DNA of 64,000 nt from Diospyros lotus (lineage: Eukaryota; Streptophyta; Magnoliopsida; Ericales; Ebenaceae): NCBI RefSeq assembly GCF_014633365.1, contig NC_068345.1:12036058-12100057 (forward strand), read 5' to 3'. The notes beneath the pieces are model-generated. The model was not told the origin of the DNA, did not search any database, and was given only the letters and a program-made list of their open reading frames with translations. This document shows positions 22,052 through 31,470 of this stretch, piece after piece (the first letter of the stretch is position 1; the number at the start of each line of letters is the position of its first letter). The translations under genes and the position numbers were made by a program.

Positions 22052-24697
22052 TGTAATACCCCATGTTCGTATAAGTTTGCCACGTAATTTCGATGAGTTT
22101 AGAATACTGAAAAATTGGCTTAATAGAAGTTATCAATACCGAATCGACTATAGGGAGTGTCTCGGAGTAAAATTATCTAAGGAAAATGATATGGTCTCAA
22201 TGAGCGTTTCGAGATAAGATTTATGGTATCAAAAGAAATCGGCACGGGAACAGTTTTCGGTATAGCTAAATTGTAGCTGCCATTTAGGCTGCAAAATCGA
22301 ATCGTTGTAAGAGGCTCCCGAAAAATCAACGGAACCCTAAAAGTGCTCCGATTTTGTGTATTGAGCAACCCTTCGGTGGTTTCGAGATGAAACGACAGCC
22401 CAGTGAGGACACTGGGATGGAATCGCCAATATCGAGTAATCTTGGGTTATTAATTTTTCGTTTTCAGTATTGTAATGCAATTTAATTTGGTGTTTGAGGT
22501 TATAACTGCTATTAAGGAATTACCCAAGTGATATTATGAGAAAATTGGAGTTTAAAGATGTAATATATGATGTAATATATATAATTATATATGTATATAT
22601 ATATTGCATATGTGTGTGTGCGTGTGAGCGTGAATGGCCAGTGGGCGTGAATGGACAGTGGCCAGCTTCTGTGAAGCTTTAATGGCCGATATTTTGGTTG
22701 CATAATGGGGAGATTGTGGCAGCAAGATTTGAAGGTATGGCAGCAAGATTTGAGAGAAAAATCTTAAGAAATCGTGGAGCTTAAGTCATGGCTGCCTATA
22801 AATTGGCAGTGTCTTTGGCCGATTAATAGCAGCAAGTCGCGGCCAAGAGCAACCAAGGAGTTTTCCTCAGGGAGAGAGAAAGAGGGGGAGAGAGCTTGGT
22901 TGAGAGAGAGATGGCGATGGTCGAAGGCAACCGCAACAAAGCTGCTGGATGCACTGAAGGTTGGCGATGGCAACCATGGCAGCACGGTTGCGAGCTCCAG
23001 CTGCTGGGTGACGCGACGGCAACGCGAATGAGCTTCCAGCAAGGTTTGATGGTGTCGGAAGAGCTCGTTAAAGGTTGAAGCGTCGATCCAGAGTGGCCGA
23101 AGGCGGCCAAAGCCGGTCGCAGCGCAGCGGGGGGCTAGTTGCGGTGGCTCGCAGCGATTGTGGAGGCTGGTGCGGTGGTCCAATGAGGCCAAGGTGACAG
23201 GCGGATGGGAGGGTGGAGGCGTGCGGTGGCACTAGTAGCGACAGCGGTCGCACGAAGAAGAAGACGCAGAGGCGGGAGATGCAGGGGAAGAAGAAGAAGA
23301 AAGGAAGAAAAAGAAGAGAAAAAGAAAGAAAGAAAGGAAGAAAAGAAAGAAAAAGAAAAAAAAAAGAAAGGAAATGAAAGGAAAGAAGGAGCTGTTGATC
23401 GCACACAGGGGAGGAAGAAGAAGGTGAAAAGGAAAAGGGGAAAAGAAAAAAGAAAAAGAAAAGAAAGAAAAAGAAATGGAAAAACAAAATAGAGAAAAAT
23501 TGTCTAGGCACGCGTTTCGAGGATATAACACGCATATCGAGAAAGCCAGAGAAACTAAGTTAAGGTAAGTAAAATTTTCTAGAAATTTTAGAATATTATT
23601 TTATGAATTGTCGTAGTAAAATATTTGAGAAAATATTTAGTTTGGATTTATTGAGGAAAAATAGGAAGAAATAGAGAGAAAATTAAAGAAAATGTAAGAA
23701 ACTATGGAAATATGGGTTTTAATATTTATTTAAGTAATTATGGTAATTAGGATGCTTTGAATCTTAAGTTGAAGTGACTTGTGCAAATTTTGAGGTTGGC
23801 ACGCAAATTGAGGTGATACACACATTTCGAGGCAAGACACGAATATCGAGATAAGTGGTACTTCCCATTGAATTAGTTTTATGGAAAACGATTGGTTGTA
23901 TATGATTTATGTTTCAAACCTCGATCCTCAGAAATACTTACATCATATTGACATGCCTTGATATGTATCCATCACGTAGACTGCATACACGACATAACTA
24001 TGAAATGTATATGTATACGATAATATCATTGATCACACGCATTGAGGCCGTAGGGGTACGAACTGGCACCGCTACTTTACCAAGGGTGCCCCTAGACACC
24101 CCAGCTTCGAAAGAGGTGGCCGTAAGAATAGTAGATAGCATGAGGGGTGCAGTTGACACCTACAATGAGTAAGACATTGTATACACATATGATATAGTGT
24201 TATATACCCTTACTTAGATGATTCATCATTTAACTTGGACTTTGCCCCTGGAATATTCAAACATTCCAGATGGAGATTGTAGCAGATACGAGGATGAATG
24301 AGGCATGAAATGACACTTAGCAGAGTACATGATAAATGAAATATATATAATGTAGTCCCTGTATTTAAGTTTTGCTACTTTGAATTCTAGATGTTTGAAA
24401 GCATGAGGATGTATAACCTTATTTAGGGTTAATATTAGTTGAGAACTTATGTTTTGTATTAAGTTATGTTAAGGAAATGAAGATGTAAGAATTGATTTAT
24501 GATCAATATTAAGATATCAGGTTTCGATCATTGTTTTTGCATTTGATGTGTATAATGATTCTCTTTCGAGATTAATGTATGAGAATTCTGAAACGGATTC
24601 GAGGTATGACATGATTTAGGATTAGTTTGAAAGGAAAAATTTTATTGTCCCGGAATTGTCCCAAATTATAAAGCGCCCGAGAAAGCGGGACGTTACA
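22052..24697 (+). mobile_element. LTR E, solo gypsy-type LTR
   Basis: It starts TGTAATACCCC and ends GCGGGACGTTACA. The TATA box TATAAAT (22797-22803) is embedded in the inverted repeat CTGCC...GGCAG. A homopurine tract covers 23281-23490 and a donor-like AAGGTAAGT is near 23561. The ACCAAGGGTGCCCC block and the stem-loops at 24214-24233 and 24248-24269 lie near the 3' end. No clean 5-bp duplication was found; instead both flanks carry ACATTGAAT. Open frames inside the purine tract are low complexity. Confidence 0.8.
23281..23490. repeat. Homopurine (GA/AAG-rich) tract in LTR E
   Basis: About 200 bases are almost entirely purine on the plus strand (GAAGAAGAAG, then AAAGAAAGAAAGG-type runs). 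It lies between the LTR TATA box and the donor-like site, so it would be in the transcribed leader. Confidence 0.7.
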
Positions 24698-26200
24698 ACG
24701 GTACATTGAATTAAGTGTGTTCTCCATTAACACATTGAATAATGAATAATTAATTAAACTTAAATTTTGATAAAAGATTTAGTATTAAAAGAAAAAAAAA
24801 TTATAATTATCAATTCTAGATAATTATAAGTGATAATTATCTAGATATTTTCCCCCGAGTAATCCCTATAAGGTCTTTTGTATTTTTATACAAGAGGTAA
24901 ATACATGTCACGTGTATAAGTAAACACTCATTTTAATTATTATAAAATTTTATTGATAAAGTACTTTTTAAGATATTTTATATGTATTTTATTTAAAAGT
25001 TAAAAATTAACTATACTAATAAGATTTAAACTTATAATCCCTAAATAGAATTAATTTTTCAAACAACTTTATCACTACACAAGAATTATTTTATTTAAAA
25101 ATTTACTTAAAAATTAAGAAAATAATAATTCTAACTATCAAACGTCAACGAATGGAGTTTCAATTAAATTTTAATTTTTTACACATAAATGACACCTCCC
25201 TAGATAAGAAGTAAAGCTAGAAGATTTAATTTCAATAGTGAAGCAGAACAATTCTTTAATCTAGCGGGGTTTCTAATTGATTATCAATAAATCACTTGAG
25301 ACACGTTCAGAATGAATTTCTCTTATAAAATTGCAAGTTTTTTTATAACGATAGTTCTTAAAATAAGAAGAAAAATAAAACTCGTTGTTTTTTCTTTATC
25401 ATTGACTATGAAGACTCAATGAGTTCTTTTTTTCATAATTCTTGTTGTTTTTCTTTTTTGATTTCATCTTTATTGTTAATTCTTTTTTTTTTTTTTCTTG
25501 ATCGTCTTCTTCTTTGATTCTTCATTTCCTTTATTGAGTCTTGTTCTTCTTTTATCCTTTGTTGATTTGTTTTCATCTTTTTTATCCTTTATCATTATTT
25601 TTATCTTATTCGTGAATTTTTTTTTTTTCTTCTCACTTTTTCGAAAACCCTCGTGTTCGGGTCTAAATCTATTGCGATAGGTTATTATCTCAAATGGGCA
25701 CCGGAAATTGGGTGAAACTTATCGCTAGTTGATAATTTTTTTTATTTTAATTTTGATTATATTTTTTTAATTTAATTGACTTAATTAATAACAAAGAAAG
25801 TAGCTGAGAAAAAAAAAATTAAATCATAAGAATCTCTAAAATTACTTTTAAAGCACAATTAAAAGTTTTGTACAAAATGACTCAAACTAAAGATATATAG
25901 GTGCAATTGACTGTTAATAAATTGGCTTTGTTATTTAAACACAAATTATTACATTTAGGTCCGTTTGATAGACATAAAAAATGAGAGTGAAATTTATTTT
26001 TCATCTAAATTCTAGAAAATTCTATCAAATAATTTTTTAATTTTATCATTTTTCAATTCTATCAATCGCATGCTTAGTGTGACATTTAATTTTAATAAAA
26101 ATAACCTCAGCAAGGTTATTTATTATACGAATAAAAAAAGTTTCATTTTCTTTAATAAATCTAGATATCTTCTGAGATGCCCACCTGGCAGGTGGAAGGT
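24698..26200. other. AT-rich intergenic DNA, no gene seen
   Basis: No coding or transposon motif was recognised. A pyrimidine-rich stretch (about 25370-25640) resembles the one at 20450-20640, sharing TTTATCATTGACTATGAA. Confidence 0.55.
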
Positions 26201-26203
26201 CAG

Positions 26204-26475
26204 GCTAATAATACACGTGTCACCCAATCTTTTTGATTATTAAGATTTAATAATTAATTAAACATAGAAAATTTGATATCAATGGTCCACGCGTCACCAT
26301 CTCATCTCTGGTCCACATGATTCGGCTAAAAATATGGAAACATGATCTGGTAATAATACACGTGTCACCATATTTTTGATCGCTAAGAACTATAATTAAT
26401 TAAAGATAGGAATTTTAATCTCAATGATCCACGCGTCCAGATGATTCGGCTAAAAATATGGAAACATGTTCTGGT
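26204..26475. repeat. Imperfect tandem duplication with G-box, downstream of GXM
   Basis: Two units offset by 145 bp each contain TAATAATACACGTGTCACC (CACGTG at 26214-26219 and 26359-26364), then an ATCCACGCGTC or GTCCACGCGTC site. Both end with GATTCGGCTAAAAATATGG. The second unit is shorter. CACGTG is the plant G-box core (bZIP/bHLH target). It lies about 250-500 bp beyond the stop of the methyltransferase gene; any regulatory role is inference. Confidence 0.65.
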
Positions 26476-26722
26476 AAAGTAAGATGAAAAACCCAAGTAA
26501 AATTGAATCCAAACTTAAAAACTAGATCAATCGATTATTTACCCTTTCCGTCTGAAAACTCGATCGCCGATTATACAGAGTTCATCAGGCAGTACAGTAG
26601 TAGCAGACCCAAATCACAGGCATCAAAACAGTGTCATCTCTTCAATCTCGGGATGGTAAAATCATCAGAGACGGTACAGCAATGGAGAAGAAGAAGAAGA
26701 AGAAGAAGCAGAAGAAGACGAT

Positions 26723-27595
26723 CTACGGGCAGAAAGGCCGGCCGGCGACGGTCCGGTGACTGGGAACTGTAAAATGCCTGATCCTGCCCTCCTGCTCCGT
26801 CAAATAACCTTCACAGAGAAAAGCCTTGGAGAACTTATCCTCCACAGTTCTGTCCACATCGTGAACAAAAACGTCCGTTTCCCCTTGCTCCCGGTTCCGG
26901 GCCATCAGCCCGGCTGTGTAGATGGCGCCCATCCTCCCCGGCGCGGCGTCGTGGTACCCCGTTGGCGCGTCCACCATGATCAAGTCCCATTCAATGTCGT
27001 ACACCTCGTTCGGCAGCCCTTTCAGGGCCAGCCCGCACTTGGAGAATCTCGGGTCCCCGACGACCTTGCATTCTTCTTTCGTCCCGATCTCCATCAGCTG
27101 ATCGGCGTCGCTCACCTTGGTGTCGTAAACGACGTGGTAAGACTCGAGGCTGGGCAACTGGCGGCTGATTTGGTCGATCCAGGACTTGTCTTCTTCGAGG
27201 AACACTGTGCGGCCGCCGTGGTTGAGCGCCGTCCACATGAGGCTGTCGTGGCCGAGGCCGAATACCAGGAAGTTGCAAGGCGACTTCCTCTCGAGGACCC
27301 GGAGCGAGACGGAGATCTCCTTCTTGGTCTGCTGCGGTGTGATGTTGGAGGTGGCGTAGTGGACCATGGCCTGCGCCAGAGACGGCGGGATCTTGGTGCA
27401 TGTCGGAGCCTGAGAGCAGGTGGTTTGGTCGGAATCCGAGGAGTTGGAGGAGGAGGAGGAGGAGAAGAGCGGCGGGATTTGGTGGGACGACGGCTGGGAG
27501 CTTGATCGGAGGACGAGGAAGAGGATGAAGAGGAAGGCGAGGCAGATAAGGAGGAGCTTGAGACTGAGGCTGAACTGGGTTTTCGACGATCTCAT
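26723..27595 (-). CDS. GXM: Glucuronoxylan 4-O-methyltransferase (DUF579 family, GXM-like), 290 aa
   Basis: DUF579 enzymes of the GXM type transfer a methyl group from S-adenosylmethionine to O-4 of glucuronic acid side chains on xylan in the Golgi, during secondary wall formation. The protein has a short cytosolic start, one hydrophobic anchor (about residues 12-29) and a Ser-rich stem (about 31-58), fitting a type II Golgi protein. The methyltransferase domain shows VFGLGHDS (111-118, SAM-binding loop type), FLEED (132-136), DLIMVDAPTGYHD (204-216), GRMGAIYTAG (220-229) and VFVHDVDR (242-249). The VDAPTG wording is typical of GXM rather than of IRX15/IRX15L relatives. Single exon, no lesions, length near that of characterised GXMs. 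The first ATG precedes the anchor and is preferred. A (TTC)n tract follows the stop. It is the only intact host gene seen here. Confidence 0.93.
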   Translation of the reverse strand: MRSSKTQFSLSLKLLLICLAFLFILFLVLRSSSQPSSHQIPPLFSSSSSSNSSDSDQTTCSQAPTCTKIPPSLAQAMVHYATSNITPQQTKKEISVSLRVLERKSPCNFLVFGLGHDSLMWTALNHGGRTVFLEEDKSWIDQISRQLPSLESYHVVYDTKVSDADQLMEIGTKEECKVVGDPRFSKCGLALKGLPNEVYDIEWDLIMVDAPTGYHDAAPGRMGAIYTAGLMARNREQGETDVFVHDVDRTVEDKFSKAFLCEGYLTEQEGRIRHFTVPSHRTVAGRPFCP

Positions 27596-28293
27596 CTTCC
27601 GGCAGGTGCGAGCGAAGCTGATGAGCTTGCAGTACTTAATTTAGAGGGAGAGAAGAAGAAGCTTTGGTCGATGGATATCAAATCAAAGCCATTATTACTG
27701 TTGTTGGAGTTGCAGAAGCTTGAGATGCTGCTGCGACGTTGTTAATGATATTGTTCTGGCCCTTCTGGGTAGAGAAGAGCCTTTGGGTTGGCAGCATCTA
27801 TAGAACCATTTCAATTTATCATTCACTAAACGAAATGTAATTTAGTTTTGAAAAAAAGAACCATTCCAATGTGGTTAGTCACCAGGATGGAGGGAGGCCT
27901 ATAATTAAGGAAAAGGTGACTTGAAAGTAAGGTAATCCGAGGCATTAATTAATTATTTTTGGTAAATATTAATGCAAAGTTTAATAAACGAACGAATAAT
28001 GGTAAAAAGGAAGCTAAAGATGGGGGACAAGAAAGCTACTTTTGTCCGGGGGAGTAGTACAGAGTACAGAGAAAGAAATTAAGGGTTGGTAGAGAGGGAG
28101 GTACGTAGGGTGGGGTCCGTGTTGAAATGTTCGTGGTGGGAGCAGTTCCATTTCGTTTAGTTTAGCTTAGTTTAGTTTTAGTGTTAAGTCATCAAGTGGT
28201 TGGTAAGTAGTTGGTGTGAGTGGGCGTTCGCCAGTGGGATATTTCATGGTTGGAATATTATGGTGACTTCCCAACTAGCGTCGGTGTGGTAAA
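27596..28293 (-). promoter_or_regulatory. Upstream region of GXM
   Basis: This non-coding DNA separates the GXM start from repeat R1. The first ~70 bases upstream are pyrimidine-rich on minus, like a 5' leader. A weak TATA-like CTATAGATG (minus) lies near 27797-27806. It also holds TAATTAATTAATTA near 27943-27955 and repeated GTTTAGTTTAGCTTAGTTTAG-like sequence at 28156-28178. No element was confirmed. Confidence 0.35.
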
Positions 28294-29016
28294 TTGGGAA
28301 AACAATATTAGCTTATAATTGTCTTCCTCATTTATAAGTAAATTAGTTTCATAATTAACTAATAATTAATTGTGTGTACAATAAAATAATAATATTGATT
28401 ATTTTTATTTAAATACATTTATTTATATTTATAAATCTTTTCAAAAATTCCCTTGGATTTATTTTATCAAAATTTTTGTTACTAATTTTAATATAATTTA
28501 CTAGAGCTAATAATGTGAATCAATGTGATTTTAAACTCATTGGAACGATGTTAAAAATCTAAGTTGACAAGGTATAAATATTCAAATTCATTTTATTTAT
28601 TCATTTAAAGTTATTGAAATAACTTTTTAATTTTTGAAACATTACAAATTCATCTAAATTTGTTCAAGACCTACAAATTGAAGGTCAAATTGATTGCTAA
28701 ACCTTAAAAAAATCAAATAAGTCACTAAGTTTTAATAAACAAAACCATGTTAGATTTTGTTTTAAAATCACTTAATTGTCATAACCCCTTTAGTTAATCA
28801 TTTTAGTTATTTTTCTTAATGAATTATAGAGGGTTATAGTAGTTATGATTGGTGGTTATTGTCAACTCCAATAATTTGCCAAAACTAGTAGAGTGATGGT
28901 GGTCGCAACATAAAGGGATTGAAATGTGGAGAAGAGATTGTGATGGTAGACAACATGACAACTTCAAACAAATGGAGAGAAAGAAAGAGAGGGTAGAAGA
29001 CTAATGCGGTCGTGGC
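28294..29016. repeat. Dispersed repeat R1, copy 2 (Helitron-free)
   Basis: It matches 5063-5757 throughout. Its left flank is GGTAAA with no Helitron sequence. Its right end runs into AGACTAATG...CATTAGTCT, an inverted repeat (28999-29025) not present in copy 1. Confidence 0.8.
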
Positions 29017-29631
29017 ATTAGTCTTCAATATGTTACACAAACCTCTAATTCAATAGAGTTACTAAAAATTAGAAATTGAACAAGTAGAGAAGGAAATAAG
29101 AAATAACAAAGAGAAAAGATGCAAAAGAAAACAAAGAACTCTTCTCACTTAATAGAATATGAATTTCAGAAACTATTGGTACAGTGTTTTATATCAATAA
29201 CTCTAACTAGATTAAAAAACTAACCAACTTTGCTAAGTTGTACTATAAACAAACTAATAGACTTTGTTGAGCTAGATTGTAAAAAACTAAAAAATCTGCT
29301 TCACGAGGAGAGAGAGAGAGAGAGAGAGAGATAGAGAATAAGAGACTAATGTAGTCATGGCAGTTGAAGATGTCAATACCACAATGGTGTAGTGAGAGGC
29401 ACAACAAAGGGGTTGGTTGTGTTTGTTGTGGCTTAAAGAAAATATAAACACAAAGAGAGAAAATAAAAAAAGGAGGAACATGAGAGATAAAGCAAGATAG
29501 AAAGAAAATTGAAGGGGCGTGTTGTTGGTGGCAGTTGCCGATACCTCACAAGTGTTTGCCTAAATCAAAGAAGACGATGGTGCATGGTACTATGACAGTG
29601 TCAATTTGCAAAATAAAGGGGAAGACATATC
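29017..29631. other. Unassigned DNA with (GA)n microsatellite
   Basis: A (GA)n run lies at about 29308-29331. It is followed by AGACTAATGTAGTCATGGC, which resembles the right end of repeat R1 (AGACTAATGCGGTCGTGGC). No coding or LTR signal was recognised. Confidence 0.4.
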
Positions 29632-29649
29632 AATAAAGAGAAGGAGGTG

Positions 29650-29905
29650 TCCACATGGGTAGCCTAGTTGGTCAAGAAGGGGCCACAAAGTGTCTTTCGT
29701 GGTGAATTTTGGACCAAGATCGAGGATCGAGTCTTGCAGGCGGCAGTGTGGGGTACCTCTCTCCAAAGTAAGGGGGGTTCCTTGTACGCGGTAAGCCCGG
29801 GTCTAGCCACTGCGTTTGGTTGGGTCACCATGATTAATCTCCTCCCACATCCTGTCGGGTCGGGTGTGGGGGACGCCCGAAGTACGCGATTTCACCTTTT
29901 GGACC
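29650..29905 (+). mobile_element. SINE 1, tRNA-derived, with target duplication
   Basis: A 256-bp GC-richer unit carries a pol III A box TAGCCTAGTTGG (about 29659-29670) and a B-box-like GGATCGAGTCT (29722-29732; consensus GGTTCGANTCC), spaced as in tRNA-derived SINEs. It is flanked by 18-bp direct repeats (29632-29649 and 29906-29923; AATAAAGAGAAGGAGGTG versus AATAAAGGGAAGGAGATG). It has no protein; an autonomous LINE would mobilise it. Confidence 0.78.
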
Positions 29906-29923
29906 AATAAAGGGAAGGAGATG

Positions 29924-30935
29924 GGAGAGATGGTGGTGGTTAACGATGAGGTCTACTATTGTACTTAATTTTTTTTTTTTTATGGGTATCACAGAGTCAA
30001 GTTGGGAAACCATTGGCTAGACTTTTGCGTGAATATTAATTTAGTGTCCTCGAGTTTTACTCAAAATGAATTTAATTTTATTTAGTTTCTTAACCCTAAT
30101 TATTTTAGAATTTGATTTTGGTTTTGGGCTTTCCTATTCTCCTTCTAATTAAGGTTTCCCCTAATTCCTAATCAATGTGTGAGTCTCTTGTGTGTGTGTT
30201 TCTTTTCTTTTGCACTGATCCATAATCACAGTCTCAATCAAATCCTTTTTTTTACTTCTGTTTTTTTTTTCCTCAAGAAAGAGCAAAGTCAAGCCTATTT
30301 GTGTGGCCTTTTTATTCTAAGTGCACAATTAAGGGGACTTGACCATTATATCTTAGAGGGTGAAGCTATCAAACCTTTTCTATTGAGATAATATCTTGGA
30401 GGACAAGAATCATTCTTTAAGGATAGTGTGTCTTGTGACATGCATCCGTCTTATTTCTTATTCATTGATTCTATTTTTTGATACGTGATTCAATTTTTTG
30501 TGGTTTAAATTGCTGCACAAATCTAGATTATTTCAAATATTCTTTTTAATTGCACTAACTTTTGGTGAGGGTTTTTAGAGCCCTAGTGGATGAAACCTCA
30601 AGATTCTATAGTCTTCTCCTTTGCAAATCGCCTTTGTCACCTTTGCAAGCTCAAAGAGATATAAACACACAGAGATGATTAAAAATGGAGGAGGAATAGT
30701 GGTGCCGACAACCATGGTAGATGAATGGAGGCATCACGTTGTGACTAAGGTAATTGATTAGGGAAATAATTGATAGTGTTATGGAAATTAAACAATGTTA
30801 AAATGAATGTTAGTCGATGGCTAATATGGCCTGTAATTTTATCTCCTATTTCAATATAATTTAGTAAATTTAAAAAATAGCTTAAGGATAGAAAATATAT
30901 GAAATTGAGCTTAGAAAAGGAAAAGTGACCTATAG
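29924..30935. other. AT-rich intergenic DNA, no gene seen
   Basis: T-rich runs and scattered low-complexity sequence. No motif, LTR end or coding family was recognised. Confidence 0.4.
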
Positions 30936-31300
30936 TTTTTTTTTTTTTATGACTTTGGTGTTCGAGTTTCTCCCCAATAATTCTGGGGTGAGCAATCTTC
31001 CCCATTGATTCGCTCTCCCAGTAAATCCAGATGTGGTAACAATCTATACACACTATGAATGGACTTTCAAAAAATGGCTACTCACCTCGTGGACCCCATC
31101 TTTATGTCATGCGCACAGAACTCTCAGAGGGACGATATGGTGCACCATGAGTCTGTCTCCACATGGACGACTTGCCTTCCATCTTTACTGTTACCTTCCA
31201 ACAATAATTTTATTTTCTAAGATGCCATCAAGATTTGAACCTCTAATATTCCTATTATCTTCTTTGTGCTTTACCATTACGCCATGCCCGTGGGAGCACC
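30936..31300 (-). mobile_element. SINE 2, tRNA-derived, minus strand
   Basis: On minus it starts near GTGCTCCCACGGGC, with A box TGGCGTAATGG (31274-31284) and B box GGTTCAAATCT (31231-31241). It ends in a poly(A) tail seen as 13 T at 30936-30948. Short similar flanks (CTATAGGT versus CTAATAGGT) may be the target duplication. It is a different family from SINE 1. Confidence 0.72.
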
Positions 31301-31424
31301 TATTAGGTTTTATTTTGCAAGTCAAATGATGACTTGGAGGATCTCAAAGGTTAAAAAATTGGATTAAATGTGGAGTTGAATTAAAGTTGGGTAATGGTGT
31401 AGTAAACTAAAGTGATGGTCAAAG

Positions 31425-31443
31425 ATATATATATATATATATA
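31425..31443. repeat. (TA)n microsatellite
   Basis: An uninterrupted AT dinucleotide run just left of the copia 3' LTR. Confidence 0.85.
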
Positions 31444-31470
31444 TTCAAAAAAAGAAGGGCCAAGTGTGCT

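Noticed and set aside
22764..23535. Several overlapping frames up to 155 residues
   Set aside because: They lie in the LTR E leader and its homopurine tract; the translations are low complexity (Lys/Glu or Phe/Ser runs).
26991..27401. 136-residue minus-strand open frame
   Set aside because: Out-of-frame reading of GXM, rich in Arg and Pro, a GC-content artefact.
26756..27505. 249-residue plus-strand open frame
   Set aside because: It is the antisense reading of the GXM coding region, Arg/Val-rich with no recognisable domain.
29659..29732. A/B boxes considered as a functional tRNA gene
   Set aside because: No cloverleaf or acceptor stem could be formed and the unit has SINE-type target duplications.
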